Shown: positions 34,323 through 45,541, counted from the stretch's first letter. The stretch: DNA of 64,000 bases from Larix kaempferi (GCA_027924585.1 BSBM01000125.1:7151001-7215000), one strand, 5' to 3'. Notes: generated by a model from the sequence alone, not told the origin. Translations and numbers: made by a program.

Positions 34323-34696
34323 TGTTAGGAACCCATGTCTTTACTTTGTTAATATGTTGTTGTTGGACGCATATGCTTGGTAAGTCGTCCCGTAGTATTT
34401 GTTGATCAATAGTTTGTGTTATTGTTGTTGGCGCATATGCTTTGTAAGTTGCCCATAGTATTGTTGATCCATAATTTGTAACGACCCATGGTTTTGACCC
34501 ATAGTATTGGCACCTAGAATTAGTATATAAGTGTGTGTTGAGACCTATGAAGGCACCGTGAAGTTAATTGTATTGAGCTTGCTCAAAGGAGGTTCCCCCT
34601 CGAAGTGGCCTGTGATCAATATAAAAGTGATTCTGAGTTCTGTCATTTCTGCTATTTCGCATATTCTTGTTAATTAATTGTTGCAGGTGCATCACA
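34323..34696 (+). repeat. Ty3-2 5' LTR
   Basis: 374 bp, highly similar to the right LTR. It is homologous to, but shorter than, the 387 bp LTRs of Ty3-1. TATATAAGTG near 34524 is a plausible TATA box. Confidence 0.92.
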
Positions 34697-35754
34697 TCTG
34701 GTATCAGAGCACTTTCTTGGGCTCGCTGGGTGAAATTTCTGCCAAATTTTTTTTCGCATCGGTTGCAGGTTCGGATTTGGGAATAATCCCTATCTGCTTA
34801 ACTGTGGGAAGTACTTGGGCATAAGCCCTAAAACTCATTGTGAGGAGTACCACAGGAACCCCGAAGTAGCTGGCCCATTGAGAGGACCTGCCAGCGAAAA
34901 GGGCAACGACCCCTACCTGATTGACTAGTTCCCACCCGTGAGGTAAACCAAGAGCTGTCATTTGTGGCAAAGCGGTTATCATTTTTACCTGAGCCGTGGA
35001 GTGAGGGGTACTGCCCCAATACACAAGCCGTCAGACAGCATTGGTGGCCGAGTGAAACCCCTGAACTGTTAGGAAGCCGCACATACCTGGGGTCCATATC
35101 TACTTTCAGCTAAACTATTGTCGATCATTGTTGCGCCGTTTCAGATCCATTTTGCAAGCCGTTCCAGATTCAACCGTTTTCAATCCATTTGGCGCTGTTC
35201 CAGATCCCTTTCGAGCCGTAGCCACTCTAGTCTGAAAAATTAAAAATTAAAAATTAAAAAAAAAAATCTAGTTTTTTCTCCATATCTCCTTTATTTTCAC
35301 TCTGTTTCCCTTGAAATTTTCGGGGAACCCCTGTCATCCCATTCTGCATATTTCAGTCCTGAGGACCCTATCCCCAATTCCCCTTCCCAAAGCCCGAAAT
35401 CCCACATTTGTCTATTTTTAGGGTTTGCCATAACTTCCTTAGATTTCACCCAATCACCTTCAAATTTTACCACAGAGTTCCTTTCTGAATTCTGCTTCTT
35501 TGTTCCCCTCCGCCAAATTTTCCCATTCTTTCACCCCGCTTCTGAAATCCTCGTTTTTGCTTCCCTATCTATCCAACAGTGTCCAAAACCTAGTCAAACC
35601 CCAATTACCCTTCTGATTTTTTCCCAAGTCCAAATTTTCCTTTACTGAAGTAGTTTCTGTTTTTGTTTTCCTACCCAGTCAAACGAAAAAAAAAAATATA
35701 TATATATATATATATATCCTGGTTATGGTTGTCACCCGTGTAGGAGCAAAAACC

Positions 35755-36002
35755 ATGGAGGACGCACTTGCAGCCATCCAAGCCAAACTCCAGGATCTGG
35801 ATGAAAAATTTCTCGGTCTCCATCTTGAACATTCAGCTATGAACAACAAACGGTAGTCTGAGTCTTCAACAGACAATGGGTTCTCTTCTTCCAGCAATTT
35901 GCGTGGTCCGAAGCTTGATTTTCCTCGCTTCAATGGTACCGATCCAACTGGATGGATCTATCGTGCAAAACAGTATTTCAGTCTGCATAATACTTTTGAT
36001 GT
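35755..36002 (+). pseudogene. Ty3-2 gag, 5' part
   Basis: It starts MEDALAAIQAKLQDLDEKF. A TAG at 35854-35856 stands where Ty3-1 has CAG. It continues through PRFNGTDPTGWIYR to HNTFDV, where the antisense element inserted. A (TA)n run lies just upstream (35698-35717). Confidence 0.85.
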
Positions 36003-36987
36003 TGTTGTAGAAATTTCTCCCTACGGATAGGTAGAAACTCTCTTAGGATAAAGCAGGATGTACTGACTCTATACTAAGACAAAAAAGAAACAAATGCTAC
36101 CTTGAATCCCTAGATCTAACAAACGTCTCAAGATTAAAATGCTAGAAAGAGTAGAAGAAGTTTAACTAACCTTCTATGCAAACGCTTGTCTTTGTAGTTG
36201 CTCCAATCTCCAAGCCCTCACGAACGAACCTGTCAAAATGGAACCAAGACACAAGAATGCACTATTCTCTAGCAACCTGAAACATAAGTTAGAATCTAAA
36301 TCTATGGCAGATACAAATCATATCATTAAAACAAAATTAACACAAATGATTTGGGAAAACAAGACAAGTTATTCCATTACCAACTTGAAGTCATGTACAA
36401 TAGTTGCTTGATGTCCAAGCCAACTTCCAGCTCCAAGTGCTTCCTCTAGCTATCTCTGCAGAAGTATGAAGATCATAGGTTTGATGCCCCAAAAGTCCTC
36501 CTCTTGGCTCATGGAAAGCTTCTCTCTTATAGCACATGGGAAGGCTAACCAACAAGAGAGAAGTGTGGATCTATGGAGGGTTTAGTGGATCAGGCCAGCT
36601 AAACAAAGAAGGAGTTAGGATCGAACCAAAGGTAGTAATCCCAACAAAATCTCCTCGAAGGTCGAAATCCCAAAATCCAAGGCAAAAAGGCTAATTTCAG
36701 ACTACCGCGCCCCTATAACTGAGCATAACGCGGTAGTACCGCGCCCCAGAGAAGGAGCAACGCGCGGTAGTGCTAACTACCGCGCCCTTGTAGATGTGCA
36801 AGGAGAGGCAGTGCTCACAAACAGGGCTAAGTTGGGCTGGAAGATGGCAGAAAAAGGTTTTGCTTTCAGTATTCAGTCAATGGTTTTCACTCTGGATGTT
36901 CAGATGATCTTTAAGGGAAACTGTCGTTTAGGTCGGTAATGCAAGGATGCGACACTAATATGTAATGTGTAATATTGAGGTATAACA
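36003..36987 (-). repeat. Gag/protease-only element 3' LTR
   Basis: 985 bp, TGTTGTAG...TATAACA on the plus strand. A cluster of ACTACCGCGC / GCGGTAGT inverted words lies at 36701-36787 and recurs in the leader at 43725-43920. Confidence 0.93.
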
Positions 36988-38100
36988 GATGCCCCCTAAA
37001 GTGTGAGGTCAGAAGAGACTGATGGCCGAAAGACTTTACAAATATGGTTCGGAGATAGCATCGAGGGGAGCAACAAGGAGCTGAAACAGAAACAAAATGT
37101 TAGATATACCACCGAGGCGGGCATTCCCATGCTCGGAAACAAATGACTTAGAGCATGGCTGCCGACCAATACATTGCAGATCCATGAGTACTGAGATGAT
37201 ATAGACTGTAGACAAATCATGGCTACTATGAACAAGCGTAGATCCATGAGACAGTAATGACACAGCCACGACCAATACAAAAGTGGATCTGTGTGACAAT
37301 ACAGAGGAAATTTCCATTGCAACCTGGACGTAATCAAAATACAAAAGGGTGTCCAGGGTCTTCTACCCGATCGCAAACGATACGAATCTAGCCATGTGAT
37401 TACAAGGTGTTGAAGTCGAACATGGTAGAAACCATTTGATTACCGGTCAATGATGTGAACCGTTAACAAATGCGAGGGAAATCACCAATGATGACGATGA
37501 TCCCCAAGGTATCTATAGTACATCTCAATGAAATGCGAATAAACGAGTTGATGTCGAGCATTCGAGAGATCATTCAATCAGAGGTCATTGATGAAAACCT
37601 ACTGTTGAATACGAGGAAACCTGCCATTGAGGCATGCAGGCACCAAGGTACTAGTGGTTTACTCCTAAGCCTAATTCCTGGATAGTGATTTGGTGTCGAC
37701 AGGAATAGACTCGTCGAAGGTGGGCCATAAAGATTCCCACATCATCGACACGAAATCAGAACGAGAGATAGTATGGACCGATGAAACAATAGAATATGTA
37801 CTGACACAAAGGGAAGGTTTGACATGAAGTGGAGGTGGACTCAAGGTAATAACCCTTTGAACATATAACGGCATGAAACAGAGCTTGGCAGCAGGGATTA
37901 CTTGAACAGACAGAACCACAGAAAGTGTGAACTCATAGCAATAATGAGGACGCATGATCATAATGATGACACTATCGAGATTGACTACCCAAAATAGACA
38001 AGGTGAGGATGCATGCCATGTTCAAAGGTGACGACTCACAAGCTGCCAACAAGGTAAACTTGACTCATTTTCCCATTTTCCCCCGACATGATGGACGAGT
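36988..38100 (-). other. Non-coding tail of gag/protease-only element
   Basis: No motif-bearing frame. A purine-rich minus-strand tract (AGGGGGCATC) abuts the 3' LTR and probably primes plus-strand synthesis. Local inverted words such as CCATGT...ACATGG (near 37395-37425) hint that the structured array may begin here in degenerate form. Confidence 0.5.
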
Positions 38101-40530
38101 ACCTCTTTGTTTTTTAACGAGCTTGAGGAGGATAACAGATGCTCGATATAGCTCATCTCATAGATGAGTCCAATCTCAGATGTTTTTCGAACCTGAGAAA
38201 GGAGGGGTTCGTCCCAAAGTGGGTCCTTCGATGTCAAATTTTAACGAGTCCAAGGAAGGAAAACTCGACAGTTTTTCATGTTTAGCGAGTCTGAAAAGAA
38301 CTAAAGAAGACTCCAACGGTCCTTTTTCGTAAGGTTAGCCTCATCGCCCGAAAAAGGGTAAAACAACGCGGAAGAGGACTCTTCCAGTCATGATTGGCTG
38401 GAGTATTCCTTTTTCGTAAGTAGTGCCCCCTAGTCCGAAAAAGGGGTAAACTATCACTAGGGAGACGATCATTCAAATCCTTTTACAAGCGTGAACGAAT
38501 CAATTTCGCTTGGCAATCTTTTCAATTTTAGGGAGTCTGAAAAGAGCTTAACTATGGACTCCATGTACAACTTTGTCATGGTTGATGACTGAGTACGACA
38601 AAGGAAAAGTAAACTCGGCACAGCCTTTTCCGTAAATAGTCTAGCGAGGCCGGATAAAGTGATAAACCTATACTCGTTAGACACACCTTTTTACTCCAAT
38701 TTGTTTAACGAGCACGATAATGGTATCAAAAGCACTCGGAATCTTTTTCATGTTTGGATCCAGAGCACGAAAAAGGAAAAAGTAAGCTCAAACCACTTTT
38801 CATGTTTTAACCAGAGCACGAAAAAAGTGAAAAGTAAGCTCAAACCCCATCTTACTGTTTTTAACGAGCTCGAAGATAGGTTGGAAGAATGCTCATGATG
38901 TCTGCTTCATTTTTTAACGAGCTTGTAACAGAAAATGAACTATGCTCGGAATAATTTTCATGGTTTAATGAGCTCGAAACCTAAAAAAGGAAAGTATGCT
39001 CTAAAATGTTCCCAATGGTGAACTTCTTCCCGTCATGAAATCCAAAGGTTGGTTCATGCCCCCCAGCATGATTGCTAGAAGTAAGTGACTTAGCTCCAAC
39101 GTGATGTGGAGAGGCAATCAAGTTGACTTCAACGTAACTTCCAGAGGTTGAAGACATGCCCCCAAGCTTCATTTCATTCACCTAAGGTATAGGCGAGTGA
39201 AAAGAAGGTTCAGGTACTAAGTCTACGAGGAGACTCGATTCAAAGGGAAAGGATATGTTTCATTTTTTAACGAGCTTGACACAGGAGTAGAACTTTGCTC
39301 AAAATAATTTTCATTTTTTAATGAGATTGAAGCCAAAGGTAAACTCTGCTCACGATTAAGGCCCATTGATGGGTTCCCTCCCAACATGATGATCAGAGGT
39401 TGGTAAATGCCCCCAGCATGATTGCTAAAGGCTAAACATGCCCCCCAAGCTTCGTTTCGTCTGACTACTCTTCTTCCTTACCCAAAAATCCTGGCTACTA
39501 ATCCAAAAGTGTTCACCAGGGGGGTAGGGAGAACCAGGACCAAGTGACCCAGGCAGATGAAATGAAGGTTCAAATCCTAACTCTAGCGATAGACTCAAAC
39601 AAATGGAAAGGAGATCTATTTCATTTTTACACAAGCTTGAAATAGATAATAACAATGCTTGAAAGGGTCCTTTTTATTTTTTAAGGAGCTTAAAACAGAA
39701 AGAAATTATGCTCGAAGGTAATTTCATTTTTACGCAAGCTTGAAACTGAACGTAAACTATGCTTGGGATTTGGTTTCATTTTTACACAAGCTTAAAACCA
39801 AAAGTAAACTGTGCTTGAGGGTAGTTTCATTTTTACGCAAGCTTGAAACCGAATGTAAACTATGCTTGGGATTGGTTTCATTTTTACGCAAGCTCAAAAC
39901 CAACGGTAAACTGTGCTTGAGGGTCGGTTTCATTTTTTAACGAGCTTGAAACAAAGAATAAACTATGCTCGTGGGAATCTATTTCATTTTTTAACGAGCT
40001 TGACATAGAAAGGGAACTATGCTCATAGTGATGGTTGGTTTCATTTTTACACAAGCTTAAAACCAAGAGTAAACTATGCTTGGGATGATGGTTGGTTTCA
40101 TTTTTACACAAGCTTAAAACCAAAGGTAAACTATGCTTGAGAAAATGGTTTCATTTTTTAACGAGCTTGACACCATAATGGAACTTTGCTCCAAGTGATG
40201 GTTGGTTTCATTTTTACACAAGCTTAAAACCAAAAGTAAACTGTGCTTGGGATGATGGTTTCATTTTTTAACGAGCTTGACACCAGAATAGAACTTTGCT
40301 CCAAGTGATGGTTGGTTTCATTTTTACACAAGCTTAAAACCAAAAGTAAACTGTGCTTGGGATGATGGTTTCATTTTTTAACGAGCTTGACACCAGAATA
40401 GAACTTTGCTCCAAGTGATGGTTGGTTTCATTTTTACACAAGCTTAAAACCAAAAGTAAACTGTGCTTGGGATGATGGTTTCATTTTTTAACGAGCTTGA
40501 CACCAGAATAGAACTTTGCTCCAACGTCCC
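38101..40530 (-). repeat. Array of interleaved inverted-repeat units (X-Y-X'-Y')
   Basis: Dozens of units of about 45-60 nt each carry two crossing inverted repeats. Examples: TCTCAG(38174)/CTGAGA(38193) with CGAACC(38188)/GGTTCG(38206); CCTTTTTCG(38408)/CGAAAAAGG(38436) with CCCTAGT(38428)/ACTAGGG(38456); ATCTATTTC(39614)/GAAATAGAT(39639) with CAAGC(39632)/GCTTG(39657). Between units the stem words change but pairing is kept. The right end (about 40140-40530) is a near-perfect 110 bp higher-order repeat alternating a CAAGC/GCTTG unit with a GAGC/GCTC unit. No protein is encoded. The array follows the gag/protease stop in the element's transcript. Confidence 0.85.
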
Positions 40531-40535
40531 CTCTC

Positions 40536-42080
40536 CTAGGGGGAAGAAACCACTAAAACATGTGGAACATTTAGGGAAGTCTGGTGACTAGGAGTCATGC
40601 GATGAGTGGGCGTCACAAAGGAAAGTTGATCGATGGTCACAATATTCCCATGATGGGGAAAATACATCACTCGAAAGAGTGAGGACACTACAGCCTTCAT
40701 GGCATGGACGTAATCGCGTCCAAGGAGTAGATTAAAATCTAAGGGACCTTGGATGACCATGACATCAATACAGACAGTTTTCCCTCCCAAAGTGATAGGT
40801 AACTGAGGAAGGGACCCTAAAGGTCCAGTAGGCCTTCTATTGAAAGCCAGTATCTGGTCAGTGACGGGCACAAGCCGAGGAGAACCTAAGGCTTGCCAAG
40901 CAGTTGAGGATAGAATACTAACAGAAGCTCCTTCATCAACTATCGTACGAAAAATTTCTTTATCGGAAACTCCTATAGATATCTGAAAAGGAACGCTCGA
41001 AGGAATACGAGATTCTGTTAGACCATTCCAATCAAAGGAAATAACCTCAGTACTTGGAGGGGGTCTCACGGAAATGGACAGGGTTTCCCCTTGCCGAGGA
41101 CATTCTGAACCGATAAGGAAAACATCAGTGGTTTCCAATTCACTCTCTCTTGGAAGATAAGAATGAGACGAAGATTGTGTCAAGGTGACTGCTTCAGTCT
41201 GGACTTTCTCCAATGAAAGAGCAGGATCGAGTGGGGATGACAGTGACTCAATCACTTCACTCTCGGAAGGGAGAGTGGGATCAATTGTAGATGAAACTGA
41301 ATTGATCACTTGGTCAACCAGTGGGGGGTCGAGGGACAGTTTACCATGGTCTGTTGGAGGCACCAGTTGAGAACTGGTAATATCTTCCAACCACCGTGAG
41401 GCTTCATCCATGCTCGGACAAAGGAAAGTACGGTGCATACCCTTGCATATCAAACAGGGATATAGGACTTTACCCTTACGACCCTTCACCAAGGGGTCAC
41501 TGGTTGAGGGGGTGCTATCGACATGATGGTCAGAGGTCGACGATACGATTGGTTTGGGGTTTTTAGACCACACTTCTGACACACGGGAAAGATCAGGACA
41601 ATCCTTGAGAAGGTGATCACCCTTACAAAGTTTGCAAGGGAACTTGGGCTTACGAGGTGTTTTCGTAGAATGAGTGCCATTAGGGGCAACTGGTTTACGC
41701 TTGGTCTCTTCTTTATCCTTCTTCTTCTTAACTTTCCTTTTCTTCTTCTTCTTATCCACCTGATTACTAACACTATTGCTTTGGTCAGGCGAGGAAGAAG
41801 GAACGGAAGAAGATTCATCCGACGAAGAAGGGGAAGGATTAGTTTGGGATTGACTCTCTCGTGGTGGAGAGTTAACATTCGAAACATTGGGCGCAATCGG
41901 AATTACCGGATTGAACAACCATACCGGTAATCCTATGGTTAATCCAGGAAGATTTAACGTGGCAATAAAGGGAGGACCAATATCTCCAACTGGAGGAAAA
42001 GTAAAAGGTGCCCCTTGAAAAGGGGTCCCCAGATTGGTAGTCCCAGAAGGAGCATGGGTGCATGGAGGTAGATTCTCCAT
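40536..42080 (-). CDS. Gag/protease protein of the non-autonomous element
   Basis: 514 residues, uninterrupted. Residues 1-70 are Pro-rich. Residues 70-110 are Ser-rich and 110-130 a Lys-rich run that could bind nucleic acid. Two zinc knuckles follow at 149-161 (CKLCKGDHLLKDC) and 209-221 (CLICKGMHRTFLC). Both are CX2CX3HX4C, one residue shorter than the usual CX2CX4HX4C. Residues 225-330 are an acidic Ser/Pro linker. A retropepsin-like domain follows: active-site region VDEGASVSIL (381-390), with Glu where Ser/Thr is usual, and the second-half motif LLLGRDYV (451-458). I see no RT after it. A classical capsid helix domain is not obvious. Packaging and processing roles are inferred from the family. 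Confidence 0.85.
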   Translation of the reverse strand: MENLPPCTHAPSGTTNLGTPFQGAPFTFPPVGDIGPPFIATLNLPGLTIGLPVWLFNPVIPIAPNVSNVNSPPRESQSQTNPSPSSSDESSSVPSSSPDQSNSVSNQVDKKKKKRKVKKKKDKEETKRKPVAPNGTHSTKTPRKPKFPCKLCKGDHLLKDCPDLSRVSEVWSKNPKPIVSSTSDHHVDSTPSTSDPLVKGRKGKVLYPCLICKGMHRTFLCPSMDEASRWLEDITSSQLVPPTDHGKLSLDPPLVDQVINSVSSTIDPTLPSESEVIESLSSPLDPALSLEKVQTEAVTLTQSSSHSYLPRESELETTDVFLIGSECPRQGETLSISVRPPPSTEVISFDWNGLTESRIPSSVPFQISIGVSDKEIFRTIVDEGASVSILSSTAWQALGSPRLVPVTDQILAFNRRPTGPLGSLPQLPITLGGKTVCIDVMVIQGPLDFNLLLGRDYVHAMKAVVSSLFRVMYFPHHGNIVTIDQLSFVTPTHRMTPSHQTSLNVPHVLVVSSP

Positions 42081-43499
42081 GAAACAAAACTAAGGGATGT
42101 GGACGAAGTCTTGTTAAAAAGAACTCAAAAACCCTCAGGCAACCGAGCGTGCGAAAGGGGAGCTAGGAAAAGACAAGGCTCACAGGCCAAAAGAGCAAGC
42201 TCAAAAAACTATACTGAGGCCGCTGCCAAAGTAAGCGAGTTGTACAACAAAACGGCCAGAATGCCAACAAGCAGCCCTACAAAGAAAAAGACCCTCTACA
42301 AGATAGCAAGCAAAACCTCCTAACTAAGAGCTTGAGACCTCAACAAATTGTATCCTTCGCAAGGTGATGAAATCCAAGTCGAACAATACAACATGAGAGA
42401 CCGATATAAGAAGGATATCCCTCTACCGAAAGGGATCCTGGGTAAAAGAGCCCTAGTAGAATAGATACTAAGCTACCTCGTTCATGACACGTCGGAAAAG
42501 GTTTTGGGCACTTCAGCCTTCCGAAGAAGACAGTGATCGATGTTGCCTTAGGGCTAAGTGGAGTGCGGTATTCCACAGAGTCCGTCCGGTTCTCAATCTC
42601 GCGGCCGTTTAACCCCTGAAAGTTGGAAACAGTCAGGAGGCCCCTCCACAAACTAGCTGTGACCGTGTCAATAAGTACTAGAGGATTTTAGTTCCCTAAA
42701 GACAACGACTATGTCTCAGATGAAAATGACAAGGGGGAATTATTTTGATGCCTATCCCCGGTGTCCTACCTAACTACCAAATTCTTTCGATTTCCTCAAG
42801 TGAGGTTAAAGTTGGTTTAATTAGGGAGATTAATTTTAGTGGCTGTCTTACTCAATCGGGTTATGGAAGTGCGACTTGATGGTGTTATGACGACCCAAAC
42901 CATGCAAATGAAGATGAATCGAACTGAGCCTTTCTCTTCGATGAATACTAGCTAAAGTAAGGAAGAATTCTTTCCGTTCCCAATATGCACAACCCAATGC
43001 ACATGCAATTTTATTTCTTTTCAAAATGATAGAAAGAAGTAAAATATGTACCCAAAACTAACCCAAAGTAATGAAAAATTTCTTCATATGAACACCAAAC
43101 GTAATGATTCTAATTCATTTCCTATCTTTTTACACTTGAAAAAGACACATCCAAACTACGGGAAGAAAGATTCTACAAATGCTTCCAATCAAATGCAAGA
43201 CAAAGAGAAGAACCTAATAATATCGTCTAACTCAAATGCACATAAATATGAAACAAGCATTCCTTCTTCTCATGAATGTAAGACCAAGAATGTCAAATGA
43301 TTAAATTAAAGCAAGAAGAATATCTATGTGTTTCAATTTCATGAATATGGTAAAAGAACGACAAAATCAAGCTTCTTTTTGAACTAAAGTGGAGGCAAGG
43401 AATCAATCTTTTCAAACAATCATTAGATAGGATGCAAAGGAAATAAGATGCCAAGCAATCCAATCATGCCAAAACAAACCAAACCAAAAATGATCTCAA

Positions 43500-43620
43500 A
43501 ACCTTAATATGGGTCAAAACGACTAAAGGATGCACGATTCATGGCCCCCCCATTTCGCTTAATATGGGTCAAAACGACTAAAGGATGCACGATTCAAAAA
43601 TAGAACCCATTTCGCTTAAA
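43500..43620 (-). repeat. Two-copy 56 bp tandem duplication in leader
   Basis: The words CTTAATATGGGTCAAAACGA and AGGATGCACGATTCA recur with a 56 bp period, the copies separated by a short C-run. Confidence 0.85.
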
Positions 43621-43724
43621 AATGCAAGCAAAACACTAGTATTGATTCAAAGGGCCAACATGGATCCAAATCTCGAAAAGACCCAAAAATAACCAAACAA
43701 ACCAAATAAACACACTTTCCAGGA

Positions 43725-43920
43725 ACTACCGCGGACCTGCAGGCCACTTGGGAGCGGTACTGACAGACTACCGCGCTGTAGACAGCGCTTAAGGGGCGGT
43801 ACTGCAAGACTACCGCGCTCTGGACAGCAGTAAATATGCGGTACTACAAGACTACCGCGCTCTGGACAGCAGTAAAGACGCGGTACTACCGCTCTGTAGG
43901 CAGTTACGGGGGCGCGGCAC
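43725..43920 (-). repeat. Leader hairpin array ACTACCGC...GCGGTA
   Basis: Five units of about 40 bp each start CTACCGC and close with GCGGTA or GGCGGTAC. Inner inverted repeats vary by unit (CCTGCAGG; GCTGTAGACAGC; CTGGACAGCAG). The same words occur in both LTRs (36701-36787, 44841-44927). The array lies 200-400 nt downstream of the primer site in the element's transcript, where retroelement packaging or dimerisation signals commonly sit. Confidence 0.75.
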
Positions 43921-44119
43921 TGTGTGAACAGGGAAAGAGGCGGAAATTTGAGAAAAGATCTTGACTTTTCAAGGGTTCGCCAACCCAAAGGACTTACTGA
44001 CCTGTAACAGGAGTCTAATACAGAGAGCAGGGAAGTGAATAATGGTGAAAGAACCCAATTCTTACAATCAATAAGCGAAACTGAAAGCAAACTTCACAAG
44101 CAAAGAAAATGGACTCAAT

Positions 44120-44137
44120 TCCCCAGTGGAGTCGCCA
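44120..44137 (-). other. Primer binding site of gag/protease-only element
   Basis: On the minus strand TGGCGACTCCACTGGGGA starts five bases after the 5' LTR. It is a primer site type often seen in plant Ty3/gypsy elements and differs from the initiator-Met site of the host Ty3-2. Confidence 0.85.
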
Positions 44138-44142
44138 GTTTT

Positions 44143-45127
44143 TGTTGTAGAAATTTCTCCCTACGGATAGGTAGAAACTCTCTTAGGATAAAGCAGGATG
44201 TACTGACTCTATACTAAGACAAAAAAGAAACAAATGCTACCTTGAATCCCTAGATCTAACAAACGTCTCAAGATTAAAATGCTAGAAAGAGTAGAAGAAG
44301 TTTAACTAACCTTCTATGCAAACGCTTGTCTTTGTAGTTGCTCCAATCTCCAAGCCCTCACGAACGAACCTGTCAAAATGGAACCAAGACACAAGAATGC
44401 ACTATTCTCTAGCAACCTGAAACATAAGTTAGAATCTAAATCTATGGCAGATACAAATCATATCATTAAAACAAAATTAACACAAATGATTTGGGAAAAC
44501 AAGACAAGTTATTCCATTACCAACTTGAAGTCATGTACAATAGTTGCTTGATGTCCAAGCCAACTTCCAGCTCCAAGTGCTTCCTCTAGCTATCTCTGCA
44601 GAAGTATGAAGATCATAGGTTTGATGCCCCAAAAGTCCTCCTCTTGGCTCATGGAAAGCTTCTCTCTTATAGCACATGGGAAGGCTAACCAACAAGAGAG
44701 AAGTGTGGATCTATGGAGGGTTTAGTGGATCAGGCCAGCTAAACAAAGAAGGAGTTAGGATCGAACCAAAGGTAGTAATCCCAACAAAATCTCCTCGAAG
44801 GTCGAAATCCCAAAATCCAAGGCAAAAAGGCTAATTTCAGACTACCGCGCCCCTATAACTGAGCATAACGCGGTAGTACCGCGCCCCAGAGAAGGAGCAA
44901 CGCGCGGTAGTGCTAACTACCGCGCCCTTGTAGATGTGCAAGGAGAGGCAGTGCTCACAAACAGGGCTAAGTTGGGCTGGAAGATGGCAGAAAAAGGTTT
45001 TGCTTTCAGTATTCAGTCAATGGTTTTCACTCTGGATGTTCAGATGATCTTTAAGGGAAACTGTCGTTTAGGTCGGTAATGCAAGGATGCGACACTAATA
45101 TGTAATGTGTAATATTGAGGTATAACA
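44143..45127 (-). repeat. Gag/protease-only element 5' LTR
   Basis: 985 bp. I found no difference from the 3' LTR by eye, so insertion is recent. It is followed by target duplication GATGT and the rest of Ty3-2 gag. Confidence 0.93.
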
Positions 45128-45132
45128 GATGT

Positions 45133-45541
45133 CAACAAAGTTCCGTTGGCATCCTTTCATTTGGAACAGGAAGCTCTTCAATGGTACTGTTGGTACATCA
45201 AGGCTCATCCAGAGCCCAAATGGCCAGACTTTTGCCAGCTCCTTTTGCAACGATTTGGTCCTAGTGCTTTTGATGACTTTACAGGAGCCCTCACTAAACT
45301 TCGCCAAACTGGCAGTGTGAGAGAGTATCAAACCGAATTTGAGAATCTAGCCAACCACACCGAAGGATTGTCTGATGACTTTTACCGGAGTTGTTTTATC
45401 AGTGGTCTAAAGGATGCCATCCGCTCTGAGGTCAAAATGTTCTATCCCAACACAATGATGGAAGCACTAGGGTTGGCTAAGTTGGCAGAAGATAAGATTG
45501 CAGCCCAACAATGCTCCAAGCCCACTTTTGTTCCCCTCTGA
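45133..45541 (+). pseudogene. Ty3-2 gag, 3' part
   Basis: It continues the gag frame after the insertion: KVPLASFHLEQEALQWYCWY, LTKLRQTGSVREYQTEFENL, to KPTFVPL. A TGA at 45539-45541 stands where Ty3-1 has AGA. Confidence 0.88.

Larger units (their letters stand above)
36003..45127 (-). mobile_element. Non-autonomous gag/protease-only LTR element (TR-GAG-like)
   Basis: 985 bp LTRs (36003-36987 and 44143-45127) appear identical by eye. The element is flanked by GATGT (35998-36002 and 45128-45132). The complement of primer site TGGCGACTCCACTGGGGA is at 44120-44137, five bases inside the right LTR, so the element reads on the minus strand. The only substantial frame is a 514-residue gag/protease protein. 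No RT, RNase H or integrase motif is present in 9.1 kb, so it must depend on enzymes from another element. Order on the minus strand: LTR, primer site, hairpin-rich leader, gag/protease, structured repeat array, non-coding tail, LTR. This resembles the TR-GAG class, with an added protease. Confidence 0.9.

Noticed and set aside
38981-40123. Short frames within the structured array (for example 39740-39940)
   Set aside because: They repeat with the array unit, change frame between units and have no start context or motif; the conserved property is base pairing.
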